From positions 907,501-971,500 of the forward strand of contig CM068313.1 of NCBI GenBank assembly GCA_034766995.1: a stretch of 64,000 nt of DNA. The letters run 5' to 3'. Position numbers and translations under genes: made by a program. The notes under the pieces were generated by a model. It had not been told where the DNA came from and ran no database searches. It saw only the letters and a program-made list of their open reading frames with translations. Each line of letters begins with the position of its first letter. The stretch's first letter is position 1. Source of the stretch: Acanthacorydalis orientalis. Lineage: Eukaryota; Arthropoda; Insecta; Megaloptera; Corydalidae. Of the stretch, positions 11,120 to 21,900 are shown piece by piece.

Positions 11120-12131
11120 TCATAACATCGACTCCATGTCGTACTTTTCCGGTTCGCTCCTAGCGCCGACCGCGCACGACAGTAACGCCTGGATGCTCCT
11201 CTCCTCCCCCGATCCGTATACGTATCCGTTCGCCTAAAACACGGTTCGAATATTCGTCCGTGTACGTTTCCCTCGTCCGTGCGTATATTTACCTTGTCGA
11301 CGGCGCTTTTAACGGAGAGCAGCGTTTTTTCTGAATTTATATCGAGTAGAATGAAGCTGACGAGGCTGTAATCTTCGATGAGGCCGACGAGAGAAGCGTT
11401 CAACTTTCTGAACCTAGGCATCGGAGATTCGTCTTCCAAGACTTCTAGCAGGTAATCGAGATCTAATACTTCCGTGTAAAACTCTAAGCCGAAGTGTAGC
11501 GGGTGTCTTTTGAGCCTGTCCGCCTGAAAAGTGTGTTTTTCTTCTATAACGGCGTACGATCGTCGTTTCTTTATAAAATCACCGATAGCGTTCCGACAAT
11601 ACCTACTTTACTCAGTACGTTCACGTGCGGTAACCCGATATTGAGCATCGTCGACAGAGACAACAGTAACGTCGATATAAACTTAGAAGGCTCCGAGCAG
11701 AAATGCGAATCGATCACGTGCACGGCGCAGAGCGCGTAGTCGGCTTTCTCGAGCGTTTCGAGTACGTTCTTGATCGATCTGTGGTGCGTGTACAACTCGA
11801 CCTGGCCGGGAAAGTCGAATATCAAATAATAATTTTCTAGACTCTTCAGTTTACTCAGCAGCCAATCGATGTTCGTTTCTAGATACTCCATGCAGTACAT
11901 CAGGGCGCCGTTCGGGCCTAAATTCAAATCGGTCATCACGTCCTCGACGGTAATCAGATCCTTCACGTCGAGTTTCGTCTCGTACGTCATGTTATCGTTC
12001 GCAGGATCTAAATTGATGACCGCCGTCGGCCGGTTCAGCTTTTTATTATACAGATCGCTAGCTCTGTCGCAGTACGTCGTCTTCCCCGACCCCGGTGGGC
12101 CGATCACCACTTGCCCGTACACCGTTTTCAT
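11120..12131 (-). CDS. GPN2: GPN-loop GTPase 2 (289 aa, 3 exons)
   Basis: Exons 12131-11607, 11523-11293 and 11233-11120 join in phase to 289 residues; human GPN2 has 310. Visible motifs are the P-loop GPPGSGKTT (residues 11-19), the family-defining Gly-Pro-Asn insert (72-74), the switch II DFPGQVEL (106-113) and the G4 motif SKAD (174-177). The G4 motif is completed only by the exon 1/2 splice, which supports the model. C-terminal landmarks FYTEVLDLDYLLEVL and LIEDYSLVSFILLDI are typical of GPN2. GPN GTPases help assemble and import RNA polymerases in the cytoplasm. The gene converges with SEM1 and diverges from DNAJB12, with a long palindrome about 80 bp upstream of its ATG. No AATAAA was found on its own strand near the stop. 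Confidence 0.94.
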
Positions 12132-12212
12132 AGCAGCGAATCTTCATGAAATCCTATTTAATAAATTGACGAATACATCCCTATACTGTCTGTCACGCTT
12201 TTTTTGATAATG

Positions 12213-12693
12213 TGTTCGATTTAAAGGCTTCTGTTAAAATGCACTTTAAATAATCTAATTTTTTGCTAAATTAATTGAAATCAATTTAAAAAGTGAGTTT
12301 AAATTGGAGTGGCAAGGATTTTGCAATAAACAATACGAAAAAACAAAAAAAGTGGCCGACTGACACGTAGAGTAGTGAAAAAATAGTCTTTGTCTCAAAA
12401 ACCGCCTTTGAATTGAACGATTACCAATAAAAACACTATATAATCATCTGCACGACTTAATAGCGAAAAACTTACTTTACTGGTTATTGTTCAATTTAAA
12501 TTCGTTTTTTCATGCAAAGAAGCCATTTTTTCACTACTCAGTCAGTCGGGCACTTTTTTAATGTTTTTCTTATTGTTTATTGCAAAATCCTTGCTCCCCC
12601 GACTTAAAATCACTTTTTAAATTGGCACCAATCAATTTAACAAAAAATTAGATTATTTAAAGAGCACTTTAACAAAAGCCCTTAAACTGAACT
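12213..12693. repeat. Long near-perfect palindrome (foldback/MITE-like, about 480 bp)
   Basis: The left half from 12213 and the right half ending near 12693 are reverse complements along nearly their whole length, meeting around 12450. Matching landmarks are TTTAAATAATCTAATTTTTT, GCAAGGATTTTGCAATAAAC and GTAGTGAAAAAATRG on one strand. It contains no open frame of note. It lies between the divergent GPN2 (ATG at 12131) and DNAJB12 (ATG at 13345) genes, where their promoters should be. A foldback element or a MITE with very long inverted repeats is the likely origin. Confidence 0.75.
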
Positions 12694-13344
12694 ATTACCA
12701 GTTTTTTTTGTATTATAATTTCTTATAATTAAACCCGAGTTTTAAAAATGTGCAAGTAACGGGGGAAAAAAATACATATTTCATATATTTGAACTGAGTT
12801 CACGCATTGGTACACGAAACCTAACTAACAAACGTCATAAGTCAAGTCAATATCGTGATACCAACATAAAACGAAGAAAACATTGACTGAAGATTTTTCC
12901 TCTCAGAAATTCTCAAAATGTCAGCTAATATTTTTTCAATACCGTCTCAATCATAACGTAATAAACAAACATAATAAATATACATATAAATGGCTTTTAA
13001 TTACAGTCAGCTACTTAGAGTAAAAGGGCAGGAGAGGGAAAAGACATCGTTGCAGTACATATAAATATATATATATATATATAATAACTGTTACAAAACA
13101 ATCCCGAGATTTAATTCCGACAGTGCAAATTTACATCCGAGTCGCAGAATTCTACAAGCAGTAAATAAATCCTGTGACATGAAACCCGATCGTTGCGCTC
13201 TGCGTTCCGTTTGAGGACTGCTGCTCACCGTTCAATTACTTCGTGCCCACTTACCTTGAAACAGATTGACGTACGTCCTATATATTTTATGATTAAAAGT
13301 TATTTTACATCGTTTTTAACGTACGATAAAAGCACAAAGGGAAA
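12694..13344. other. Intergenic, probable DNAJB12 promoter and 5' leader
   Basis: AT-rich sequence with a short (TA)n tract at 13063-13083. No exon or repeat is recognisable. Being immediately 5' of the DNAJB12 start, it probably holds its promoter, but no specific element can be pointed out. Confidence 0.35.
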
Positions 13345-14844
13345 ATGTCAGAGAGTAACAAAGACGAGGCGAATCGCTGTATCGAAATCGCGGAGAAATG
13401 TATCGGTGACGGAAATACGGAGAAGGCAGAAAAGTTTTTAAGAAAAGCTGAACGTCTTTATCCGACCCCGAAAGCGAAAGGTATTTTCTCCTATTTTTCC
13501 CCCTCGGTCCGCTCGCAAATGTTTTTACACAGATGTGTACGAATCACACGGACTCTCGATTTCGATTTTTAGAACTGCTCGTCAAAGTCGCGAAAATGTC
13601 TGAGAAACCGTCTGAAAGCCAACCTCGGAAGAGGCACGTCTCGAGCTCTAAGTCTGAACCGCAGCAGTCGACACCGACGTCGGATTACTCCCAAGATCAG
13701 TTAGAAGCGGTAAGTCCGGTGCGTTACGATCGGAACGTTCGTCGGAGAGTCAAGTCGTGTTCTGTTTCAGGTGAAACGCGTGAAGCGGTGCAACAACGAT
13801 TATTACGAGATTCTCGGTGTTACGAAGGACGCGACGGACTCCGATATCAAAAAGGCGTACAAGAAGCTCGCGCTTCAGCTCCATCCCGACAAGAACAAGT
13901 GCCCGGGGGCCGCCGAGGCGTTCAAAGCCGTCGGTACGTTTCGTACGTTTACGTGCACGTGTGCCTCGATCGTTCGATCCGGTCTCTTGCAGGAAACGCA
14001 GCGGCCGTCCTGACCGATCCGGAGAAACGCAAGAAGTACGACCTGTTCGGATCGGAAGCCGCGAACCTGTCGAGCCGGTCGCCCGGAACGTCCGGATCGA
14101 CCCAGTACACGACTCACGGGTTCGAATCGGACGTCACGGCCGAGGAGCTGTTCAACATGTTCTTCGGCGGTAGTTTCTCGTCGACCCAGCAGAACGTTTT
14201 CGTACGTCGTTCGCGCTGGACTCAGGGAGAAGCTCATCACTCGCAGTCGAGACACGATGTACTGTCGTTTTAAAAAAAACGATCACGAAGACGTCGATCG
14301 ATTTCAATCGTGTTCTTTTCCAGCAACACAACGGATATACGGCTTTCGTGCAGATGTTACCGATCTTGCTGTTGATCATGCTGAGCATGATGTCGAGCCT
14401 GTTCATATCGGATCCCGTGTACAGCCTCCACGTCAGCCAGTAAGTAGAAAAGTCACGTCCGAACGATCCGTTTTCGTCCGTTACACGAATCGATCTCTAG
14501 GAAGTTCAACATCCAGAAGCGGACCGATCGGCTGAACGTCCCGTACTACGTGAAAGAGACGTTCCATTCCGAGTACCAGGGTTCGTTGCGACGGCTCGAA
14601 GCTTCGATAGAGGAGGAGTACCTGACGAACCTGCGACACGCGTGCCACAGGGAAAAAAGCTACCGTACGTCGCGCCGTTCTCGTACGTACCGCTCCGGCA
14701 CGCGCCGCTGACCGTTTGCGTACCGTTTCAGGCGAGACGATGCTCTGGAAGGCGCGGAACTTCGGCGACCGAGAGCTGTACGAAAAAGCCCAGGCGATAA
14801 AGACGCCGTCGTGCTCGCAGCTGCAAGAGTTACACGTCCACTAG
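13345..14844 (+). CDS. DNAJB12: DnaJ homologue subfamily B member 12/14 (345 aa, 7 exons)
   Basis: Exons 13345-13480, 13573-13709, 13771-13933, 13993-14201, 14324-14439, 14501-14664 and 14732-14844 join in phase to 345 residues; human DNAJB12 has about 375. An N-terminal helical segment (residues 1-50: [20 protein letters not shown]) precedes a Ser/Pro-rich linker. The J domain spans about 99-165 with the HPD triad at 129-131, followed by a Gly/Ser/Thr linker with [12 protein letters not shown]. One membrane helix lies at about 222-246 ([20 protein letters not shown]). The C-terminal DUF1977 domain ends in [10 protein letters not shown]. The family is anchored in the ER membrane with the J domain in the cytosol, recruiting Hsp70 for membrane-protein quality control. 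Vertebrate DNAJB12 and DNAJB14 descend from one invertebrate gene, so the symbol stands for either. Confidence 0.93.
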
Positions 14845-16122
14845 TCGCGGACGTGTCGCGTAAGTTCGATTCTCTGACGGAGGACTCCCGTTCGGTTTTT
14901 CCTTTTCCGATAACGCGCCGTTCTTTCTCTCGCGCCGTCGGAGTTCGCCGATCGACGTTTCGTCTTCGAAGCGACGACTCTATTATCGGCGCCGGCGTGC
15001 CGCCTTTTTCTGTAAATAAGTCTAGGTTTCCGGGCCGGCTGACCGGACCGTTTCGTTCGGCGTCGGCGTCTATTGTACATAGTGTTCGGTATGTTTTAGT
15101 CGATCGATAGAACGAGTCTTTTTTTCGAAACTGAAAGTATTTATTCGCTGATATTGAATAAATCCAGAATAATTTTAATATAATTGTTATATATGTTTAT
15201 ATAAAAATTTCAGAGAGAATTTTAATTGGAAATACGACAATGAATGATTTGTATGCATATATTAGATTACTGTTTCTCATTAGTCGATTTCTTTGTTTTA
15301 ATGATTTTAGTCTTATGTGTATGTTGTTTTAAATATATTGTATATTCAGACCACGAATGGTTTCAAAAACCACTGCTTAGGAAAAAATTTCTGATATTTA
15401 TTTATTTATTGCCAAAAAAACCGGTAAAAACACGTTTTTTTTGCGTGTTTTTCATCTATCCAATCAGGATCAGACAGTCTATTCCGATGCGAGGATAGGC
15501 CTGAACTTTAGCCGGATCCACCAGACTAATAATCAGATCGGTGCGTCACGCACGCTATCATCCGCTAAACATGCAAAGGCAAACGAACGATAAAACTTAA
15601 ACGTTTCTGTAGCCAGTCATCGAAACACATATTAAAAAAAATATCGAACGACATTAAATAAGTTAAATATGAAGATCGAAACCTAATCGTCAGTCATTTA
15701 TTCGAACTTCCCGTGCAAGTATCGTCATTCGATACATGAGCGACGAACCGTCACTCCTACGCACGGTATCGTGTGTTCGATTCGGTTCGAGATTTTGAAA
15801 ACGGATAATGAAACGTTTCTTCGATCCATCGACAGAAAATCATTTAAGCGACGTGTACCGAAGCAGGCGTTTCGAACGCGACACGCTAGGCACGAATCGT
15901 AACCCGACGGTTTCGAACGATATATTTATAACGTCTTATGATCCGAGCAAATTCTATTTAGAACGTATTTGTTCATATATATATTTATTGTTAATTCCAC
16001 GAAACACTTATGTAAAATCGTTACTGTGTATTTTTATTATTTATAATAAATTTGTTGAGTTGGTTACGTGATTATTTATCACCTGTTGCTTAGAATAAAT
16101 AACACCGCTACGTATAAAAATA
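14845..16122. other. DNAJB12 3' UTR and convergent intergenic DNA
   Basis: The first 300 bases are CpG-rich 3' untranslated sequence; the rest is AT-rich and holds no gene I can support. Frames at 14811-15110 and 15808-16071 show no family motif. Confidence 0.4.
15157..15162 (+). terminator. AATAAA poly(A) signal for DNAJB12
   Basis: A canonical hexamer about 310 bp after the stop, at the point where the GC-rich 3' untranslated sequence gives way to AT-rich DNA. Confidence 0.6.
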
Positions 16123-16128
16123 TTTATT
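16123..16128 (-). terminator. Poly(A) signal for the TRAF6-like gene (TTTATT on plus)
   Basis: AATAAA on the minus strand, about 52 bp past the TRAF6-like stop codon. Confidence 0.6.
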
Positions 16129-16179
16129 CTTACGATAAAAACATTTTAAGGTATTCGCAGACGACGTCCGCACGACCGG

Positions 16180-17667
16180 TCATAAAGTCTGTACCCGTAT
16201 CTTTACGACCAGGCAGTTGTTCTGGACGAAGCCTTTCGAGGACAACTCGTCGAGGTTCACGAATTCGGTCCATCCGTAACCTAACGGGTTGCGGTTGCGA
16301 GTCGGCCGCTGGAACGCTTCGAGATGCGGCGACGTTATCATCGTCTCGCCGATGTTGTAGCTCGAGATCCTGAAAACGAACAGAGAGCGTCGATACGAAC
16401 ACGATCGTGACGGATCGTAACTTACGTCGGGTGAACGATCGAGAACGATATACGCCCGTGGAACGGCCACTCTAACGCGGAATCGTGTTCGGTCTGCATG
16501 ACGTGGACCAAGAGCCCGAGGTGGTCCGGTTCTTTCGCCGACAGGTTCAGCCTCGCGCAAAACCTACAACGAGCGTTCGACTCGTCTTATCGATTTTACT
16601 CGCGCCGGTCGTCGAACTCACCGATATCCGTTCGGGGAAGTGTAGAAGTACTCGCTGAAAAACATCTTCTTGTTATCGTTACTCATCGATTCTAGCTTGC
16701 CGCCGAAGTCGTTTATCGTCCAGATGTATACGCCGTTACAGTACCGCTGCATGATTTCGTTCGGCACCTGCGCTTGTTCGGATTTCAATCTGACGATCGT
16801 ACGGTTCAGATTCTGTATCGTGATTTCTTGTTCGTTCGAACGCTGCTCGAGCACGATTATTCTCTCGTACATGCTCCTGAATCAAACGCACAGACGATAG
16901 ACGGGCGTGCGGTCACGACTCGTGACGAAGCCATACTTTACTAAATCGAGCGCCGATCGGTGTACCGTGACCTCGTTCTTCTGTTTCGAACCGGGGCTCC
17001 ACGTGCTCGTCTCGGCTCGGACGTTTCTACTGTCGACCATTATTTTCGCGTACGCGTCGGACAGAAGCTAGAAGCGACAAGAGCGTATCGAAAAACGACG
17101 TCGAGCGTGTACGCTCCGCGTGCGACGCGAAATCCGTACCTCTAAGTGACGCTGCACGCTCAGCTCGAGATGCTTTTCCAGTCCGGCGCCGTCGCTCGGC
17201 ACGTAACCGCACCCGAACTTCTTGAACGTGCACTTGTACCGATCGGCGTTGAATTTACATAAGATCGAATGCTGTTCTACTTCGCTGCAAGACAGCCACT
17301 CGGTGCAACCGGCCGACGAGTACGGGCACGGAAACTTCGTCTGCGAGATTTCACGCCGGGTGAAGTTGTCGGGGAACAGGTCGCTGTCCATTTTGAGCGG
17401 GATGTTATCGGTCGGACAGCACGCGCCCTCGCGCCTTCGAATCAATCGGAACGTCTATACGAAGAACCGAAATACCTTACCGACGTGTCCTGTGACGTAC
17501 TGTAGCCAAGATTCGATACAGCTCTTGCAGAAGTGGTGTCCGCACGACGTCAGCATCGGCTCTTTCATCAACGTCAAGCAGATCGGGCATTCGAACCTCA
17601 ACAGATTGTTCGGACTGGCTTCCGGAACACTGACGGCATTGTTTTCTGAACTGCTCGCGCTCGACAT
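16180..17667 (-). CDS. TRAF6: TRAF6-like RING/MATH adaptor ubiquitin ligase (397 aa, 6 exons)
   Basis: Exons 17667-17476, 17427-17140, 17067-16937, 16876-16622, 16563-16426 and 16369-16180 join in phase to 397 residues. The RING is C3HC3D as in TRAF6: C28, C31, C42, H44, C47, C50, C68 and D71, the last two supplied by exon 2, which supports the splice. LFPDNFTRREI follows as in TRAF6. Then come one pair of TRAF-type zinc fingers (about 100-160), a coiled coil (about 205-245) and a C-terminal MATH domain (about 252-395) with CNGVYIW and AFQRPTRNRNPLGYGW. TRAF6 links Toll/IL-1 and TNF-type receptors to NF-kB and JNK through K63 ubiquitin chains. This protein is shorter than human TRAF6 (522 aa), mainly because there are fewer zinc fingers. 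The N-terminus is uncertain: an ATG at 17723 is also in frame, and spliced upstream exons are possible. Confidence 0.88.
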
Positions 17668-17753
17668 TTCTCGGAGATTCGCGGGCCACTCGACTACATA
17701 AATAACATCTGAAAAACGTGCATTCATATATTTATAAGCGTGCGTACGTGTAC

Positions 17754-18010
17754 CTTGAATGCTTCCGATATCGGATCCGCGGCGACTAAGCTCCGATTGA
17801 AAAATACATACTTTTTCACGAATCGAGCGAGGTTTTCCTGAAAAATTCGTAACCAAGGACGCGCGTCTGACGTGTGGACAACTGAAGACGCACAGGTAGA
17901 TTCATCATATGTTTTTCTCACCTGTTGAACGAAACCTTTAATTATTAACACGTAGTCGGTCACGGAACGCGCGCACGAAATGCTCGATTTACTGATCGAG
18001 TGGCACTTAC
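17754..18010 (-). other. Possible upstream exons of the TRAF6-like gene
   Basis: On the minus strand two stretches have good splice borders: one ending at 17922 in CAACAG|GTGAG, and one from 17837 to 17754 bounded by TTTTTCAG and AAG|GTACAC. A CAG acceptor at 17709-17711 leads into the RING exon. The two stretches are open in a shared frame (..YVLIIKGFVQQ joined to ENLARFVKKYVFF..). Joining at 17708 puts a stop before the RING ATG, which would make them a leader; an AG further downstream would keep the frame open into WPANLREMSS. No in-frame initiator is visible in the first stretch. Confidence 0.35.
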
Positions 18011-18180
18011 ATTTCTGTACGTTTTCTAGAAACAGGCAGACTTATTGACATTTTACATATCGTGATTTAGTGTGCTGTGCTTTGAATAAAATTGTTTTCG
18101 AAAAAGTTCAATATCACAATATCTGATAGTTCTCTCCGTACACACCCATTATTTACATTGTATCGCTGTTTGTTTTTTTT

Positions 18181-18515
18181 GTTATCAACACTAGATCCAC
18201 CAAAGGGGACAAAATGACTTGTTTTGTCATTTCTTATAATCATTACTTATTTTCAGCAAATCTTATTTCCTAAATTTCTTTCTGGCTTTTATTGAAATAT
18301 CTTAATGATTAATTGTGTAAGATAATATTTTTGTTTCTTTTTTTTTGTTTTTTTTTGTCAACACTAGATCCATCAAGGCGGTCAAAATGACTTGTTTTAT
18401 CATTTCTTATAATCATTACTCATTTTCAGCAAATCTTATTTTCTAAATTTTTTTCAGACATTGAAATATCTAAATAATTAATTCTGTAATTTTCTTTGTT
18501 CTTGTTTTTTTCTGT
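18181..18515. repeat. Diverged tandem duplication, two units of about 173 bp
   Basis: CAACACTAGATCC recurs at 18186 and 18359, each followed by TCAAAATGACTTGTTTT-like sequence, CATTTCTTATAATCATTACT and TTTTCAGCAAATCTTATTT. Units are about 85-90% alike by eye. Each contains an imperfect palindrome around TGACTTGTTTTGTCA. No coding function is seen. Confidence 0.65.
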
Positions 18516-18942
18516 GTATTTTATATATAACGCACGTGCATATACCGAAATGAGTCATTTCGACCCCTCACGGAACGTAGATAAACTTTATTTCAGAAGT
18601 TTTTCATAATATTTCCGTATGTTCAAATAATTTGCGTGAATTTGTCGTCCTAAAACATATGGGGCCATATACTGGATGCGGGAGAACAGTAATTTCTTCA
18701 TAAGTCTGTCACTAGCAACAAAACTAATAACTAACAAGATCTACTTTAGTTGGCACGATTAGATAAAATAAGAGAGAATTAAACCTGCAAGACTAAAGAA
18801 GGACAATTGCCTCACTTCTCGACAATTCTTAACAAATCAGAAAACTGTACAGTTACTATATTTAAAAGTAAACCAAGTAAAAAAAAGTATTGTCATCGAG
18901 TTCAAAACATAAATCGGTCAAAATTGAAAAAGTTTCTGTCCG

Positions 18943-19042
18943 CCAATACTAGTTTCGGCACGTATTCCATCATCAAGTAGACGTTGAAGACTCAGATTCA
19001 ACATCTACCCGAGGACGACATTCGTGCCGAAACTAATAGTGG
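18943..19042. repeat. Inverted repeat with 20-bp arms containing GTGCCGAAACT
   Basis: Arms CCAATACTAGTTTCGGCACG (18943-18962) and CGTGCCGAAACTAATAGTGG (19023-19042) are near-exact reverse complements; inner sequence (CATCATCAAGTAGACGTTGA and AACATCTACCCGAGGACGAC) also partly pairs. It looks like two ends of one retroelement family meeting tail to tail. Confidence 0.5.
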
Positions 19043-20178
19043 AAAGAACACTCAGCTGATCTTAAACGACGAAGACGACAGATTAACATGATTGCAGGCG
19101 TGTAACAAATAATAAACGTTTTATTTCCATTTATGACGGTGTAATTATTCAAGATCAAGAATTGCGAGAAAGAACGAAACCAAGATATTGTCGTATAAAC
19201 AAACGAAAGCACCATTGAACTAATTGTGTTTTTATTTGTATGTTTTCATTGCGAATCGGTGTCAGTATAGTCTACGATATTTTTCTTATATCCATGTATC
19301 TCGTTGATATCGAAAACGTATAGGTTGCTGGTGTTGAAAACAATGGATTGTGCTATTTGGTTTCGTTGCCACCCCTTTATTTCTTTTCTAGAAACTACTC
19401 GAGGAACGCAGTGGCGCGTTGTAGCTTCATGGGGCCCGAGCAAATCTGAATTAGGGGGACACATGTACAGTGTTGTACTACAGTAATGTGTTTGTAAAAG
19501 ATTGGTTTGGGAACCCCAGACAATTGCCCTTTTAACTCATAAGATAACGCGTCACTGGAGGAACGATCGAATGATTTTGTTAGGCTGATAATCTTGACAC
19601 GATACAGGTCTGATACTTTTGGAAACAATTTTTTTTCACCCCACGATCCACGAACACCTTTTCTGATCAAAAATGTTTATTAAATCGACGATCATTTTTG
19701 ACTAAAGGTTTTCAAGGTGTAAGAAAATCAATTCGTGAAAGACTAATAATGATATTGACTCCCTCTCCTGGTATAATATTTAAGAATCGGTTATAAAACC
19801 ATAATTAATCCGAGCTCGAAATCAGTAACATCGACAAATAAGCGAACGCTTCAAAATAATTTGATAACATCATTGCACAAATGTAAAATTAACGATGATT
19901 CCTGAAGGCAGTCAACGTGTTAACGATGAGTCACAATTATAAATATTTGATTCGAAAAGTCAGTTCGTAGTACAAGGAATGCAAACATGGTAGTGTGTTT
20001 GTGTAAAACAGTAAAGCGGATTGGAACTTAAACAAAATTTATATAATCAAATTATCAATCTTAAAATGATATAAACGATTAGACATCGACACTTAACCTC
20101 AAATATACAGGTCGACGGTTAACGTACGAAAAAAAATCTACAATCTTAATACTCATATAGCTTCAAAACTACTGCGAA
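19043..20178. other. Gene-free intergenic DNA upstream of CHMP2B
   Basis: No exon is supportable. Minus-strand frames at 19246-19670 have balanced composition but no motif I recognise; they could be remains of a mobile element. Confidence 0.35.
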
Positions 20179-21049
20179 ATGTTCAATCTGTTTTCCAAGC
20201 CGGACCCAAAAGGTAAATTTTCGTCACTGTACTAAATATAAGCTGAAGAACACTCGAAACTTCTTTTAACTTCAGAACAGCAACGGGAAGCCGACAAAGC
20301 CTTAAGGAAAGTAGGCCGAGACATCGAACGCAACCGAAGAGAGCTCGAACGTGAAGAGAAGAAACTAGTAACATGACAGCGGAGTCGTTCGACTTCGACG
20401 GCGGTCTGAACGTTTTAAAATTTACTTGCAGGAGCTAGAGATCAAACGGCTAGCGAAAGAGGGGAACAGCGACGGCTGTAAAGCGCTCGCGAAGCAACTG
20501 GTACAGCTGCGGAAACAGAAAGGTCGGCTGTACAACGCGAACAGTCAGATACAGGGGATCGGCGCGCAGTGCGCGACGATGAGGGCGAACGCGAAGCTCG
20601 CCGACGCAATGGGGACGACGGCGAAAACGATGGGCGCGATGAACAAGCTGTCGAACCCCGAGAAGCTGATGGCCGACATGGAAGCGTTCAAGAAGCAGTC
20701 GATGAAAATGGACATGACCGACGAAATGAGTACGTCCCCGCCGTCGTACGTACGTTCCTCGACTAATCGAACGATTCGTTTACAGTAAACGACACTCTGG
20801 ACGACATGTTGGAAGAGTCGGGCGACGAGGAAGAGAGCGACAACGTCATCGCCCGGGTGCTCGACGAGATCGGTATCGAAGTCAGCGGAAAGGTAACCGT
20901 AAAGGTGAAGTAAGCTCGGAGAGCTCGTGCGTGAGACGTAAATTTTTCAGATGCGGAACGCTCCGGACACGCCGGGGAAAATCGGCGAGAGCTCGAAGAT
21001 CAGCGACAGAGATCTGGAGAAAGAGCTGGCGAAGCTTAAGGCGCTTTAA
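20179..21049 (+). CDS. CHMP2B: Charged multivesicular body protein 2B, ESCRT-III (209 aa, 5 exons)
   Basis: Exons 20179-20212, 20276-20367, 20432-20729, 20786-20892 and 20951-21049 join in phase to 209 residues; human CHMP2B has 213. It is highly charged and basic in the N-terminal half (LAKQLVQLRKQK) and acidic toward the C-terminus. AMGTTAKTMGAMNK, MTDEMINDTLDDMLEES and VLDEIGIEVSGKM mark it as CHMP2B rather than CHMP2A. The C-terminal ISDRDLEKELAKLKAL is the MIM1 helix that binds the MIT domain of Vps4. ESCRT-III subunits polymerise on endosomal and midbody membranes for inward budding and abscission. The first exon is only 34 bp, so the start rests on MFNLFSKPDPK fitting the family N-terminus. 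Confidence 0.94.
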
Positions 21050-21130
21050 CTCCTGACTGTTTTCTGATCAAATCCGAAGCCTACTCGATAAATTTATTTT
21101 ATATAGCTAAATGTAAATATATTTTATTTA

Positions 21131-21136
21131 AATAAA
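21131..21136 (+). terminator. AATAAA poly(A) signal for CHMP2B
   Basis: Canonical hexamer 82 bp after the stop, in AT-rich DNA. Confidence 0.65.
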
Positions 21137-21900
21137 AATGTAATAACTAAATGTATGTATGTATGTATATATATATATATATGTACATACGTACACATGT
21201 ATCTTATATTTATTCGTAAAATATAATGTTTGTGATTAAAATGGATTTTTATTTAACAATTTTTACAGGAATTACAAATAGTGAATTCATGATAATACAC
21301 GTCTAATATATGAACAGCATTAGACCAGGCATTTAACTCTACTCGCTGTGATTGTATTTCTATATATAATTTTATTGAACAGGGCCCAACAAAAACGACT
21401 AGTAAAATTCATCTATATTTTCATGGAGCTAAATGCATAATACAAAACATCACAGCGACAAATGATATCTGGATTACCGACAAGATACAAGTTCATCACA
21501 TTATAGCTACTGTACGATTTTGTACATTGTATTTACTGACGTAATGACCTGCATAGATAAAGTCTCAAACTGTTCATAATTTACGCACGTGACATAAGAA
21601 AACCATTGTGCTTGACAAACGACAAAGACATGAAGATCAGGCTATTAGAAACAAACAAAAACAAATTCTGACCAATCGCTGCACAGAACACTAACGATTA
21701 CCTGCAACGCCATTGGTCGGTTCATATACATCGGTTCTCGTATGAAATTCTCTAACCGTCGAGTCAGAACATCATAATAAACCAGTCGTTTAGTTGCAAA
21801 TAGTCAAACGGACCCAATCGCGTTAATAATAGTCAGTGAATTAAAGTAGTAACCGTTTGATTCTTAGTTCGCGTTGTTCGTCTTTAAATTATATCACAGC
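21137..21900. other. Intergenic and probable HMMR promoter
   Basis: A short TATG/TA microsatellite lies at about 21150-21185. The remainder is unique AT-rich DNA leading to the HMMR start. Nothing else is recognisable. Confidence 0.35.

Noticed and set aside
17477..17701. Plus-strand frames over the TRAF6-like RING exon
   Set aside because: Antisense shadows; the minus strand carries the RING ligands and proper splice sites.
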